This document shows positions 51,105 to 60,009 of a stretch of 64,000 bases of DNA, in pieces. Numbering within the stretch: the stretch's first letter is position 1; every line of letters begins with the position of its first letter. This stretch comes from JBBDIX01 sp050486225. GTDB taxonomy: Bacteria > Actinomycetota > Nitriliruptoria > Nitriliruptorales > Nitriliruptoraceae. The position numbers and the translations under genes are program-made. A model generated the notes under the pieces. That model did not search any database. It saw only the letters and a list, made by a program, of their open reading frames with translations, and had not been told where the DNA came from. The stretch lies in NCBI GenBank assembly GCA_050486225.1, contig JBJHCV010000004.1:124001-188000 (forward strand), written 5' to 3'.

Positions 51105-51183
51105 CCGCATCGGTGACCCGACCCTGGAACCGCGCACCCACGGACGACGTCCCACCAGTGCACGTCGAACCAAGGACCGCACC

Positions 51184-51603
51184 GTGAACCCGCAACGCCC
51201 ACGTTCCCTTCGGACTCTGGCAGCCGCACTGACCGCCGCCGTGCTGGTCGCAGGCTGTGCCATCTCCGAGCCCGACCCTCTCCCCGACGCCGAGCCCGGC
51301 GCTGCGGGGGGCACCACCATGCACGTCCTGACCGTCCCGGAGGCGAAGACGAGCGACGACGAGGGGGCACTGTTCGTCGTGGGTCTGCTGATCGACGACG
51401 GGTCCGGATGGCGCCTGTGCGAGATGGTGCTCGAGTCGTACCCGCCGCAGTGCGGGGGCGCGTACCTGACCGTCGAGGGACTCGACGACTCGGCGCTGCC
51501 ACTCGAGGAGGCGAGCGGCGTGCGCTGGCAGGTCGACGCCACCGTCGTCGGACTGGTCGACGGGGACGTGCTGACGGTCACCGGCTCGGCCGCGTCGTCG
51601 TGA
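51184..51603 (+). CDS. Small predicted lipoprotein
   Basis: A 139-aa protein with a signal peptide and lipobox LVAGC (Cys at residue 25). The mature part has a Pro/Asp-rich linker and a beta-rich domain with two Cys in LCEMV and PPQCGG. It resembles small actinobacterial lipoproteins with an OB-like fold, but I do not recognise it. GTG start; RBS is weak. Confidence 0.65.
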   Translation: MNPQRPRSLRTLAAALTAAVLVAGCAISEPDPLPDAEPGAAGGTTMHVLTVPEAKTSDDEGALFVVGLLIDDGSGWRLCEMVLESYPPQCGGAYLTVEGLDDSALPLEEASGVRWQVDATVVGLVDGDVLTVTGSAASS

Positions 51604-51701
51604 CCCCCGACCGTCCCGACCCGCGCACGACCCCTGACGGCCCGGCCTCGCCCGCCTGACTCGCGGATCAGCCACCCACCGCACGGATCGAGCCGCACCC
51701 T

Positions 51702-52064
51702 GTGGACCATCCCGTCGACACGCCGCTCAGCGCCACCAGCCGATTCCTCGTGGAGATCTCGGCGTGGATCCTCGTACCCTGGGCCCTGTGGCAGACATCG
51801 GTGATGGCGGCCGTGGCGGCCCTGGTCGTGCTGATCGCCCTGCCGGCGACGTTCAACGCACCGGGCGACAAGCGGGTCGACGGTGTCGCGGTGCCCGGTC
51901 CCGTGAGGATCGGGATCGAGGCCGTACTGTTCCTCGCTGCGGTGTGGGGTGCCCTGCGCGTGGTTCCCGGACCACTCGACACCGTCGCGGTGGCAGCACT
52001 CGTCGCGGCGCTCCTCACGCAGGTGCGCCGGTGGCGCTGGCTGGCGACCCGCAGCACGAGGTGA
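51702..52064 (+). CDS. YrdB-family (DUF2568) membrane protein
   Basis: A 120-aa protein with four predicted helices: about 12-30, 33-52, 70-90 and 93-108. The sequence FNAPGDKR in the loop is typical of the YrdB family. Function unknown. GTG start. It lies 16 bp before the zinc-independent alcohol dehydrogenase gene and may be co-transcribed with it. Confidence 0.8.
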   Translation: MDHPVDTPLSATSRFLVEISAWILVPWALWQTSVMAAVAALVVLIALPATFNAPGDKRVDGVAVPGPVRIGIEAVLFLAAVWGALRVVPGPLDTVAVAALVAALLTQVRRWRWLATRSTR

Positions 52065-52080
52065 GGAGGGCGATCCGTCC

Positions 52081-53049
52081 GTGAAGGCCCTCGTCCAGCA
52101 CGCCTACGGCTCGCCCGACCACCTGCGCCTCGAGGAGGTCGAGACGCCCACGCCGCGCGCCGACGAGGTACTCGTCCGCGTGCGTGCCGCCTCGGTCAAC
52201 CACGCGGACGTCGCGCTGACCCTCGGCGAACCACTGGTCATGCGGCTTGCCCTCGGCCTGCGGCGACCACGCGTCCGGATCCGGGGTCGTGACGTCGCCG
52301 GCGTCGTCGAGTCGGTGGGCCGCGACGTCACCAGGTTCCGTCCCGGCGACGAGGTCTTCGCCGAGTCCACCACCGGGACGTTCGCCGAGTACACGCGCGT
52401 GCCCGAACGGCGGCTCGCGAGGAAGCCGGAGAACCTGACGTTCGAACAGGCCGCAGCGGTCCCGCTGGCCGGGGTGACCGCCCTGCAGGCCCTGCGCGAC
52501 AGGGGCAGTGTCCAACCGGGCCAACGGGTGCTCGTCAACGGGGCGTCTGGTGGAGTCGGCACGTTCGCGGTCCAGATCGCCAAGGCGCTCGGTGCCGAGG
52601 TCACCGGCGTGTGCAGCACCCGCAACGTCGACCTTGTCCGTGCGCTGGGTGCCGACCACGTGGTGGACCATCGCCACCACGACGTCACCCGCAGCGACGC
52701 GCGTCACGACGTGATCCTCGACAACGTCGGCAACCACTCCCTCGCCTCGCTCGTGTCCGTCCTGACACCGCAGGGTGTGCTCGTCCTCTCCAACGGCACG
52801 GGCGGACGAGTGCTGGGCCCGTTGGGTCGCTACGCGGGGGCGATGGTCCGCTCGCCGTTCGTCGGCCCTCGCCTCCGTGTCCACGCCGCACGACCCGACG
52901 GCGACGACCTCGCCGCGCTCGGCAGGATGATCGAGGCGGGAGAGGTCACCCCGGCCGTCGAGTCGATCCGACCACTCGACGAGGTGCCGCAGGTGATCTG
53001 CGACCTGCTCGAACACCACGCCCGGTCGAAGATCGTGATCACCGTCTGA
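52081..53049 (+). CDS. NAD(P)H:quinone oxidoreductase-like MDR protein
   Basis: A 322-aa medium-chain dehydrogenase/reductase, zinc-independent type. It has the N-terminal GroES-like half (VRVRAASVNHADVALTLGEP), GRDVAGVVESVG, and the Rossmann half with VNGASGGVGTFAVQIAKALGA. The zinc ligands of true alcohol dehydrogenases are missing. Likely substrates are quinones or enones. GTG start with GAGGAGGG about 10 nt upstream. A hairpin follows the gene. Confidence 0.87.
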   Translation: MKALVQHAYGSPDHLRLEEVETPTPRADEVLVRVRAASVNHADVALTLGEPLVMRLALGLRRPRVRIRGRDVAGVVESVGRDVTRFRPGDEVFAESTTGTFAEYTRVPERRLARKPENLTFEQAAAVPLAGVTALQALRDRGSVQPGQRVLVNGASGGVGTFAVQIAKALGAEVTGVCSTRNVDLVRALGADHVVDHRHHDVTRSDARHDVILDNVGNHSLASLVSVLTPQGVLVLSNGTGGRVLGPLGRYAGAMVRSPFVGPRLRVHAARPDGDDLAALGRMIEAGEVTPAVESIRPLDEVPQVICDLLEHHARSKIVITV

Positions 53050-53053
53050 ACCG

Positions 53054-53086
53054 GCCCGCGGATCATCGGATCCGTGCGCCGCGGGC
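53054..53086. terminator. Hairpin between convergent MDR and ArsR genes
   Basis: GCCCGCGG (53054-53061) pairs with CCGCGGGC (53079-53086), 8 bp, around a 17-nt loop that contains the palindrome CGGATCCG. It lies between two convergent genes and could end both transcripts. Confidence 0.55.
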
Positions 53087-53090
53087 ACGC

Positions 53091-53471
53091 TCAACCGGCG
53101 GTCGCAGCCTGCCCTCGACGCGGGTCCCGGTTCGTGCGTGCACGACGGCCTCGCCGAACCTCCGTCTCCAGCGCGTCGAGCGGCTGGTCGAACGCCGATC
53201 GCGCGACACGCAGGCTCTCGAGCCACGACACCGCGTCGTCGACACCGTCGGCCACGAGCCGGTACAGCCGGCGTGTCCCGTCGGCGCGGACGCGCACGAG
53301 GCCGGCGTCACGCAGCACACGCAGGTGCTGCGACACCGCAGGCTGAGACAGGGGCCGCGTGACCGAGAGCGCCGTGACGAGCGTGGTCACCGACTGCTCG
53401 CCGTCGGACAGCAGTTCGAGGATCCGGCGCCTCGTCGGGTCTCCGAGCGCGTCGAACACCGGCCGCTTCAC
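53091..53471 (-). CDS. ArsR-family transcriptional regulator
   Basis: A 126-aa winged-helix regulator: FDALGDPTRRRILELLSDGEQSV and QPAVSQHLRVLRDAGLVRVRADGTRRLYRL are typical. The C-terminal helix ends in a basic tail. No metal ligands seen. GTG at 53471 overlaps the stop of the SRPBCC gene upstream by GTGA, so it is second in the operon. It likely binds the dyad upstream of that operon. Confidence 0.88.
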   Translation of the reverse strand: MKRPVFDALGDPTRRRILELLSDGEQSVTTLVTALSVTRPLSQPAVSQHLRVLRDAGLVRVRADGTRRLYRLVADGVDDAVSWLESLRVARSAFDQPLDALETEVRRGRRARTNRDPRRGQAATAG

Positions 53472-54106
53472 TCGGTGGGCAGCCCGGTGTAGAAGGCGAT
53501 GGTTCGTTCGGCGGCCTCCCGGGCCGCGGTCGGCTCGTCTCCGTCCGCCACGGCAGCGTCGGCCCATCCACTCGCACAGATCCGGACGTACTCGACACCC
53601 TGCGGGCCGGTCGTCCACGCCTCGGCCTCCGCGGGGTCGACGGCGGCCTGCGACTCGAGGTGCAGGCCGAGCGCCATGAACCCGAGGTCCCAACCGACAC
53701 CGCCGGCACCGGGACCGAACTGGGCCCAGAACGCAGGGTCGACCGGCGCCTCGTGGGCGAGCTCGAGCGTGGTGTTCGCTCCGGCCGGCGTCAGCGTGAC
53801 CCGTACCCACGACACCTGCTCCGCGAACTCCCAGGTCGCCTCGATGACCTCCGGCGGGTCGCACCGCTCCACCGTGCCACCCGCGTTGCCCTCGAACTGG
53901 TAGCGGCCACCAACCCGCAGGTCCCCGCTCACCGGAAGGAACCACCGTGGGATGCGTTGCGGGTTCGTCACCGCGTCCCACAGGTCGGCGCGGTCGGTGG
54001 CGTACTCACGGCGCGCCACGACGATCCTCGTCGGGACGCCGCCACGCACGCCGGTGTGGACCTCACGGGCCGTGAGCCCGGCGGTGGCCGAGGGATCGAT
54101 CATCAC
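53468..54106 (-). CDS. SRPBCC-domain protein
   Basis: A 212-aa START-like protein (IVVARREYATDRADLWDAVTNP, IPRWFLPVSGDLRVGGRYQFEG, GNAGGTVERCDPPEVIEATWEF). The C-terminal half includes a helical part that is longer than in AHSA1. GTG-ATG start at 54106/54103 with GGAGG upstream. It is first in a two-gene operon with ArsR, the reverse order of the pair near 50 kb. Ligand unknown. Confidence 0.84.
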   Translation of the reverse strand: MMIDPSATAGLTAREVHTGVRGGVPTRIVVARREYATDRADLWDAVTNPQRIPRWFLPVSGDLRVGGRYQFEGNAGGTVERCDPPEVIEATWEFAEQVSWVRVTLTPAGANTTLELAHEAPVDPAFWAQFGPGAGGVGWDLGFMALGLHLESQAAVDPAEAEAWTTGPQGVEYVRICASGWADAAVADGDEPTAAREAAERTIAFYTGLPTE

Positions 54107-54145
54107 GGGTGGACCTCCCTGGTCGACTCGGCGGCCAACCGTAAC

Positions 54146-54161
54146 ATAAGCACAGGCTTAT
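54146..54161. promoter_or_regulatory. Inverted repeat upstream of the SRPBCC-arsR operon
   Basis: ATAAGC (54146-54151) and GCTTAT (54156-54161) flank a 4-nt spacer in an AT-rich patch about 40 bp before the SRPBCC start. A TATGTT hexamer at 54142-54147 on the minus strand could be the -10. The arrangement fits an ArsR operator overlapping the promoter. Confidence 0.6.
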
Positions 54162-54201
54162 TGATAGGTCCTGCGGAGTCCCGGCGGACGGAGGTGGCCG
54201 T

Positions 54202-55707
54202 TCAGTCCAGAGTTTCCACGAGCGCGACTCGCCGTCCCACCTCGGTGAGCGCCGCGAGGTCGCCCGCGGCCTGCGCACGCTTCAGGCGTCCGAACGTGTG
54301 GTCACGCCCGGGGATCAGGGCGTCGACAGGATCGTCGCCCACGAGCATCAGGAACACCCCTCGATCGGCGCCCCCCTTGTGCAGCTGGCCCGTGGAGTGC
54401 AGGTAGCGCGGCCCGATGCCGATGGTGACCGGGACCTCGTGGCGGGCACGCAGGCGATCCGCTGCGGCACGCATGGCCACCTCGTCGTCACCACCCGGAG
54501 TGACGAACCCCAGCAGCCCGATGTGGTCCCCGCGCCGCAGCCGGTCGAGCACCGGGGTCGCGGACCCCGGTTCGGGCAGGTCGTCTCCCGCAGCGAGCAC
54601 ACGCGCCGTGGCGTCCTTGGCGCGCGCGACGTCGGGCTGGTCGAACGGGTTGATGTGCAGCAACGCCCCCGCGACCGCCGTGGCGACCTCCCAGCGCACG
54701 ACCTCGGCCGCGATCTGGTCCACGCCCGACCAGGGGATGCGCACGATCGGCGCCACGTCTGCCGCAGCATCGGCTGCGGGATGGTCGCCGAGGCACACGA
54801 CGAGTCGGTCCGCGTCGAACGCCGCGTTGTCGGGTGTCTCGCCGAGCACCGGGACCAGACCGAGGCCGTCCTTGCCCGTCGACTCCGCGACCAGCTGTTC
54901 GATCCAGTCACCCAGCACCGAGACCTCGTCGGGCAGCAGCAGGGTGAGCTTGTCCCGACCGGTCCGTGCCGCCGTGGCGAGGACCGCCCCGAGCACGGCG
55001 GGTTCGTTGACGGCCGGGTCGTCGGACCGGGACGCCGACAGCATCGTGCGGGCCGACTCGAGGTGTCGCTCCGGGTCGATGCCCGCCAGCAGTCCCGGGA
55101 ACAGGCCGAAGGCGGTGAGCGCGGAGAAGCGTCCGCCGACGTCGGGGTCGCCGTGGACGACCCCGCCCCAGGACTCGGTCGCCGCCCGCCGGTCGAGTTC
55201 GCTGCCGGGGTCGGTGATCGGGACGATCCAGTCTCCAGCACGGTCACCGTGCACCTCGACCAGCCGTGCACGGAACCGTTCGAGCCCGCAGACGGTCTCG
55301 ATGGTCCCTCCGGACTTCGAGGCGGGCACCAGCACCGTGCTCCCCCAGTCGACACGCCCCTCGAGCGCGAGCACCGCGGCAGGATCGGTGGTGTCGTGCA
55401 CGTGCAGCCGGTGACCCTCGGGGCCGACGGTGGTCAGCAGTTCGGGGTACAGCGACGAACCGCCCATCCCGACGAGCACCGTGGTCGTCGCACCGCGGTC
55501 ACGCAGGCGCTCGACCAGCGCACGCATCGCGGGCAGTCGCGTGTCCGCTCGCGTCGGCGCGTCCAGCCAGCCGAGCCGGTCGGCGATCTCCGTCGGGTCT
55601 GGTCGCCACACCGTGTGGTCACGATCCCACATCCGCCCGGCGACGTGCATCGCGTCGTCGAGCGGCAGGTCGAAACCGAGCGCATGTTCCACGTCACGTC
55701 CTCGCAT
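54202..55707 (-). CDS. pgi: Glucose-6-phosphate isomerase
   Basis: A 501-aa SIS-domain enzyme of the PGI family, related to the isomerase half of transaldolase-PGI fusions. Landmarks are LVGMGGSSLYPELL, VPASKSGGTIETVCGLERF, SALTAFGLFPG and the C-terminal HSTGQLHKGGADRG with the catalytic Lys. It interconverts glucose-6-P and fructose-6-P in glycolysis and would feed OtsA. ATG start. It is divergent from the HAD gene. Confidence 0.88.
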   Translation of the reverse strand: MRGRDVEHALGFDLPLDDAMHVAGRMWDRDHTVWRPDPTEIADRLGWLDAPTRADTRLPAMRALVERLRDRGATTTVLVGMGGSSLYPELLTTVGPEGHRLHVHDTTDPAAVLALEGRVDWGSTVLVPASKSGGTIETVCGLERFRARLVEVHGDRAGDWIVPITDPGSELDRRAATESWGGVVHGDPDVGGRFSALTAFGLFPGLLAGIDPERHLESARTMLSASRSDDPAVNEPAVLGAVLATAARTGRDKLTLLLPDEVSVLGDWIEQLVAESTGKDGLGLVPVLGETPDNAAFDADRLVVCLGDHPAADAAADVAPIVRIPWSGVDQIAAEVVRWEVATAVAGALLHINPFDQPDVARAKDATARVLAAGDDLPEPGSATPVLDRLRRGDHIGLLGFVTPGGDDEVAMRAAADRLRARHEVPVTIGIGPRYLHSTGQLHKGGADRGVFLMLVGDDPVDALIPGRDHTFGRLKRAQAAGDLAALTEVGRRVALVETLD

Positions 55708-55775
55708 CGCCGTCCGTGCAGGATCGTAGGTGCTCTACCCTCCCCCGATCCCCCACCTCCCGGATGCCCAGACCC

Positions 55776-56711
55776 ATGCACCCGACGCCCCGGCGACACG
55801 GCCTTCCCGACCTGCCCACCGGCGTCGAACCCGGCGGCCGGTTCGGTGAGTGGGGCGGTCGTGCTCCGCGTCTGGCGGTGTTCGACGTGGACGGCACCCT
55901 GCTCGGACGCACCTCGGAGCCCACGCAGGCAGTCGTCGACGCGTTCGCGCGCGCCCGCGCCGCCGGGATGCGCACCGGGTTCGCGACCGGGAGGATCCGC
56001 CACGCCATCGGCGGCCTGTCCGAACGCCTGTCCCCCACAGGCCCGAACATCGTGTCCAACGGCGCCGCCGTCGTGGACCTCGACGGGGCGGACGTCACCT
56101 GGCCGATCGAGGCCGCCCACGTCCAACGACTGCTCGACCTCGTCCGACACCGTGACGACGTCTACGCGGAGATCTGCGCGGTGGACGACTACCTCGTCTC
56201 GTCGTGGGACGAGCGTGCCGCCGCGCACTGGGAGATGATCGGGCAGCGTCCTGCCGGAACTCTCGAGTCGGCGGCCGAACTTGGTGACCGTGTGGTGCTC
56301 AAGGCGACGCTGGTGACGTTCGGCCGGCACGAGGCGACGATCTCGGCCCTCGCGCACGCCGTCGAGGACGCAGGGTTGCGTGCCGGGACGTCGAGTTCAC
56401 CGCGGACCCCGGACCTGGGTTACCTCAACGTCACCCACCCGGACGCGGACAAGGGACAGGCCGTCGCCCACGCGATCCGCCACGTGGGTGTCGACCCGAC
56501 GGCGACGATGGTGGTCGGCGACGAGGACAACGACCTGCCCATGTTCGCCCACGCGGGCACGGCGGTGGCGATGGGCCAGTCCGGCGAGGCGGTGCGCCGC
56601 GGCGCGCACCTCGTCGTTCCGGACGTGGACCACGACGGAGCCGCGGTGGCGCTCGACCTGGCCGTGGACTGGCTGCAGTCCGAGCGTCAGGTGTCGCGGC
56701 GAACCGAGTAG
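55776..56711 (+). CDS. HAD-family phosphatase (Cof/YidA-like)
   Basis: A 311-aa HAD hydrolase. Motif I LAVFDVDGTLLGR is near residues 33-45, SNGAAVVD in the cap region, and motif IV MVVGDEDNDLPMFAHAG. The C2-type cap and length match the Cof-type subfamily. The substrate is unknown (sugar phosphates are typical). Start uncertain between ATG 55776 and ATG 55764; neither has a clear Shine-Dalgarno. Its 3' end overlaps guaB by 25 bp, convergent. Confidence 0.85.
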   Translation: MHPTPRRHGLPDLPTGVEPGGRFGEWGGRAPRLAVFDVDGTLLGRTSEPTQAVVDAFARARAAGMRTGFATGRIRHAIGGLSERLSPTGPNIVSNGAAVVDLDGADVTWPIEAAHVQRLLDLVRHRDDVYAEICAVDDYLVSSWDERAAAHWEMIGQRPAGTLESAAELGDRVVLKATLVTFGRHEATISALAHAVEDAGLRAGTSSSPRTPDLGYLNVTHPDADKGQAVAHAIRHVGVDPTATMVVGDEDNDLPMFAHAGTAVAMGQSGEAVRRGAHLVVPDVDHDGAAVALDLAVDWLQSERQVSRRTE

Positions 56712-58195
56712 TTCGGGGCCTCGTGGACGACGTCGAGGTCGTGGACGTGGGACTCGCGGGCTCCTGCGGCTGACTGGCGGACGAACCGCGCCCGCTCGAC
56801 GAGCGACGGCAGGTCCCGGGCACCGACATAGCCCATGCCGGAGCGCAGTCCACCGACGAGCTGCGCGGTCACCTCGGCGACGCTGCCCCGGTAGGGCAGC
56901 AACCCGGACACACCCTCCGGGACGAGCTTGGAGGGCTGCTCGGCCTCGGCACCGCTGCCGCCGATGCGCTCGTGTGCCGCGGTCTCTGCCTGGAAGTAAC
57001 GGTCGGCGGATCCCGCGCGCATCGCGTCGATCGAACCCATCCCCCGGTACTCCTTGTAGCGACGGCCTCCGACCAGAGCGAGCTCGCCCGGCGACTCGTC
57101 GGTGCCCGCGAGCAGGTTGCCCACCATCACGGCGTGCGCTCCGGCGGCCAGCGCCTTCACGAGGTCACCGGAGTAGCGGATCCCGCCGTCGGCGATGGTC
57201 GCCACCCCGAGGTCGCGGGCCGCGGTCGCGCACTCGAGCACGGCGGTGAACTGCGGCATGCCCACCCCGGTGACGACCCTGGTCGTGCAGATGGACCCCG
57301 GACCGACGCCGACCTTGACCACGTCGGCACCGTGGTCGGCGCACGCCCGCACCCCGTCGGCGGTGGCCACGTTGCCCACCATGAGCACGACGTCAGGGTG
57401 CCGGTCACGGACCTTCGCCGCGAACTCGAGGACGCCCACGGCCTCGCCGTGGGCCGAGTCGATCGTGAGCAGGTCGACGCCGGCGGCGACCAGCGCATCC
57501 GCCCGTTCGTCGGAACCCGGTCCGACACCGATCGCCGCAGCGCACAGCAGCCGCCCCCGCTCGTCCTTGGCGGCCCTGGGGTACTGGCGGACCTTCTCGA
57601 TGTCCTTGAACGTGAACATCCCGGTCAACGCCCCGTCGTCGTCGACGATCGGGAGCTTCTCCACCCGGTGGGTCTGCATGAGGTCCCGGGCCTGCTCCAG
57701 CGTGGTGCCTGGACGCGCCGTGACCAGTCCCTCGGCGGTCATGTGGTCACGGACGACGCTGCCGGGCTGCACGTCGAGCCGCAGGTCCCGGTTGGTGATG
57801 ATCCCGGCCAGACGACCGTCGGCGTCGACGACGGGGAATCCCGACACGCGGAAGCGGGCCATCAGTTCGAACGCACGCCCGATCGCGTCACCCGGTGACA
57901 GCGTGACCGGGTCCACGATGAACCCGGACTCGGAACGCTTGACCGACTCGACCATCGCGGCCTGTGCTTCGACGGACGCGTTCTTGTGGATCACCCCGAT
58001 GCCGCCCTGGCGGGCCAGAGCGACGGCCATGGGCGCCTCGGTGACCTTGTCCATGGCGGCGGACACCAACGGCAGCCGCAGTTCGATCCGCGGGTGCAGC
58101 CGAGTGCTGATGTCGACGTCGCGAGGCAGCACCGACGAACTGCGGGGGGTGAGCAGCACGTCGTCGTAACTGAGCGCTTCGGGGATCTCGATCAC
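56687..58195 (-). CDS. guaB: IMP dehydrogenase
   Basis: A 502-aa enzyme for GMP synthesis (IMP to XMP with NAD+). The barrel is split by two CBS domains (about residues 95-205). The catalytic Cys is in GSICTTRVVTGVGMPQ and the active-site flap has EGVSG and YRGMGSIDAM. MIEIPEALSYDDVLLTP is the canonical start. It is last in the operon M42-rmuC-fau-guaB, with 36 bp after the cyclo-ligase gene. Confidence 0.96.
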   Translation of the reverse strand: MIEIPEALSYDDVLLTPRSSSVLPRDVDISTRLHPRIELRLPLVSAAMDKVTEAPMAVALARQGGIGVIHKNASVEAQAAMVESVKRSESGFIVDPVTLSPGDAIGRAFELMARFRVSGFPVVDADGRLAGIITNRDLRLDVQPGSVVRDHMTAEGLVTARPGTTLEQARDLMQTHRVEKLPIVDDDGALTGMFTFKDIEKVRQYPRAAKDERGRLLCAAAIGVGPGSDERADALVAAGVDLLTIDSAHGEAVGVLEFAAKVRDRHPDVVLMVGNVATADGVRACADHGADVVKVGVGPGSICTTRVVTGVGMPQFTAVLECATAARDLGVATIADGGIRYSGDLVKALAAGAHAVMVGNLLAGTDESPGELALVGGRRYKEYRGMGSIDAMRAGSADRYFQAETAAHERIGGSGAEAEQPSKLVPEGVSGLLPYRGSVAEVTAQLVGGLRSGMGYVGARDLPSLVERARFVRQSAAGARESHVHDLDVVHEAPNYSVRRDT

Positions 58196-58231
58196 GTCTG
58201 GGCCTGTGGCTGCGCGTCCGGGACCACGAAT

Positions 58232-59011
58232 CTACTCGGTCCGTCCCCGGTCCACGCGGAGCCGTGCGAGGACCGGGATCGCGGCCACCTTGTCCTCGCT
58301 GAGCTCGTCCCAGTGGATGCGCGCCGGTGGCCGGGATGGTCGCCGCACCTCGAGCACCTCGTCCGGGGTGACCACGAGGTCCACGAGCACGTCGTGGTCG
58401 TCGTGCGGGATGGCTCCCTCGTCGAGCACCTGGGCGGAGTGCACGGTCGTGGCGACCACCGTGTGGTCGTCGACGAGCCCGGCCTCCGTGGCGATCGCGA
58501 ACTCCAGATCGCTGAACCCGCCGCCCTTGCCCAGTCGCACACCGTCGAGCCCGACGGCGACACACCCGGTGACCACCAGGTCGACCGGTCGCATGTCCGC
58601 GACGGCGACCCTGCGCGCCGAGGCCGACGCCCCGCGGATCGACGACGCCCGGCGTGGTGTGTCGACCAGGTCGTCCGGGTCGAGCAGGAAGAAGGGTTCG
58701 GCCTCGGCGAGTCGAGGCACCGCCATGTAGACGAGGATCCCGGTCTCCAGCGCCCGCTGACGTACCGGCCACTGAGGACTGTCAGGATTGGCCTTCAGCG
58801 TCCGGGCGGCCCGCCACGCATCGGTGTCGGTGAGCCGGTCGGCGGCGGCCTCCGCCCCTCGGAAGTTGCTGATGCGATGGCGCACACCGGGGAACCGCGC
58901 CGCGCCGACGGACTCGAGCCGGTCCCAGACCTGTGCGCGCAACGCTGCCTTGGCGGCGAGCAGAGCCGGGTCGCCGGCAGCGTCGTGGTCGTGGCGCCGC
59001 GGGGTGGTCAC
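58232..59011 (-). CDS. 5-formyltetrahydrofolate cyclo-ligase-family protein
   Basis: A 259-aa protein of the MTHFS family, longer than the typical ~190 aa by an N-terminal extension and an insertion. Motifs: GVRLGKGGGFSDLEFAIATE in the nucleotide-binding region and VVATTVHSAQVLDEGAIPHDDHDVLVD. It would convert 5-formyl-THF to methenyl-THF. GTG at 59011 overlaps the rmuC stop by GTGA. Confidence 0.85.
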   Translation of the reverse strand: MTTPRRHDHDAAGDPALLAAKAALRAQVWDRLESVGAARFPGVRHRISNFRGAEAAADRLTDTDAWRAARTLKANPDSPQWPVRQRALETGILVYMAVPRLAEAEPFFLLDPDDLVDTPRRASSIRGASASARRVAVADMRPVDLVVTGCVAVGLDGVRLGKGGGFSDLEFAIATEAGLVDDHTVVATTVHSAQVLDEGAIPHDDHDVLVDLVVTPDEVLEVRRPSRPPARIHWDELSEDKVAAIPVLARLRVDRGRTE

Positions 59012-60009
59012 GAACCGTCCCCGTCGGCACGCCGTCGACGCAGTTCGTCGATGCGCCCGAGCTGCCGTTCGAGGCCCGTGCGGCGTGTCGTGGACAGGGC
59101 CTCGAAGGCGCGCTGTGTCTGGTCGATCCCCCGACCGAGCCGGTCGAGCACGTCGGTGAACCGTGCCCACTGGGTGGAGAACTCCCCGAGCACCTCGAGG
59201 ATCTCGTCACTGGTGCGTTCGAGCGCGGCCTGCTCGGTGGCCTGACGCACGATCGCGAGCACCGCGAACAACGTCGACGGCGCACAGATGACCACGCCAC
59301 GGGACAACGCGTCGTCGAACAGTGACGGGTCGTGCTCCTGCAGGAAGTCGTGGATCCGGTCGTTGGGGATGAACAGCAGCACACAGTCGAGGGTGCCGTC
59401 GTCCGGGTCGATGTAGCCACGGTCGTCGAGTTCACGCACCCGGTCACGCACGGCTCGCAGGAACGCGGCGCGGTGCTCCGCCTCGAGACCCTCCTCGTCG
59501 GCACGCAGCATGTCGAGGTAGCGAGTGAGCGGGAACTTCACGTCCAGGTGCAGGACCCGGTCGTGGGGCAGCAGGATCGTGAGGTCGGGACGCGTGCCGG
59601 ACCGGGTCGTGCGTTGGGTGACGTAGTTGATGCCCTCGACCATCCCGGCAGCGCGCAGGACGTCCTCGGCCATCCGTTCGCCCCACAACCCGCGGGCCTG
59701 CGGGCTGGCGAACGCCTCACGCAGTTCCCCGGCCGTGCGGCTGAGCTCGGTGTGGGTGCGGGAGACCTCGCGCAGCTGTTCGGTCACCTGCCCGAACTGG
59801 GTGGAACGCTGCACGTCGAGCCGCCGCAGGGTCTCGGTGAGCTCCGTGACACGCGCCTCGATCCGCTGCAGTTCGACACGCCCGTCGACGTCCGTGCCGA
59901 CCCCGCGTCCCCGTCCCCCCGCGCGGGTCACCACCACGACGACGACCACCACGATCAGCAGCACCCCACCGGCGACGGCCAGGGTGACCGGGTCGAGCGT
60001 GACGGTCAT
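59008..60009 (-). CDS. rmuC: RmuC-family DNA recombination protein
   Basis: A 333-aa protein. One N-terminal membrane helix (about 8-28), a coiled coil (about 45-95) and the RmuC nuclease-like domain (about 105-300, PQARGLWGERMAEDVLRAAGM, LDVKFPLTRYLDML). In E. coli RmuC limits inversion at short repeats. It overlaps both neighbours by 4 nt: the M42 gene stop and the cyclo-ligase start. Confidence 0.88.
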   Translation of the reverse strand: MTVTLDPVTLAVAGGVLLIVVVVVVVVTRAGGRGRGVGTDVDGRVELQRIEARVTELTETLRRLDVQRSTQFGQVTEQLREVSRTHTELSRTAGELREAFASPQARGLWGERMAEDVLRAAGMVEGINYVTQRTTRSGTRPDLTILLPHDRVLHLDVKFPLTRYLDMLRADEEGLEAEHRAAFLRAVRDRVRELDDRGYIDPDDGTLDCVLLFIPNDRIHDFLQEHDPSLFDDALSRGVVICAPSTLFAVLAIVRQATEQAALERTSDEILEVLGEFSTQWARFTDVLDRLGRGIDQTQRAFEALSTTRRTGLERQLGRIDELRRRRADGDGS

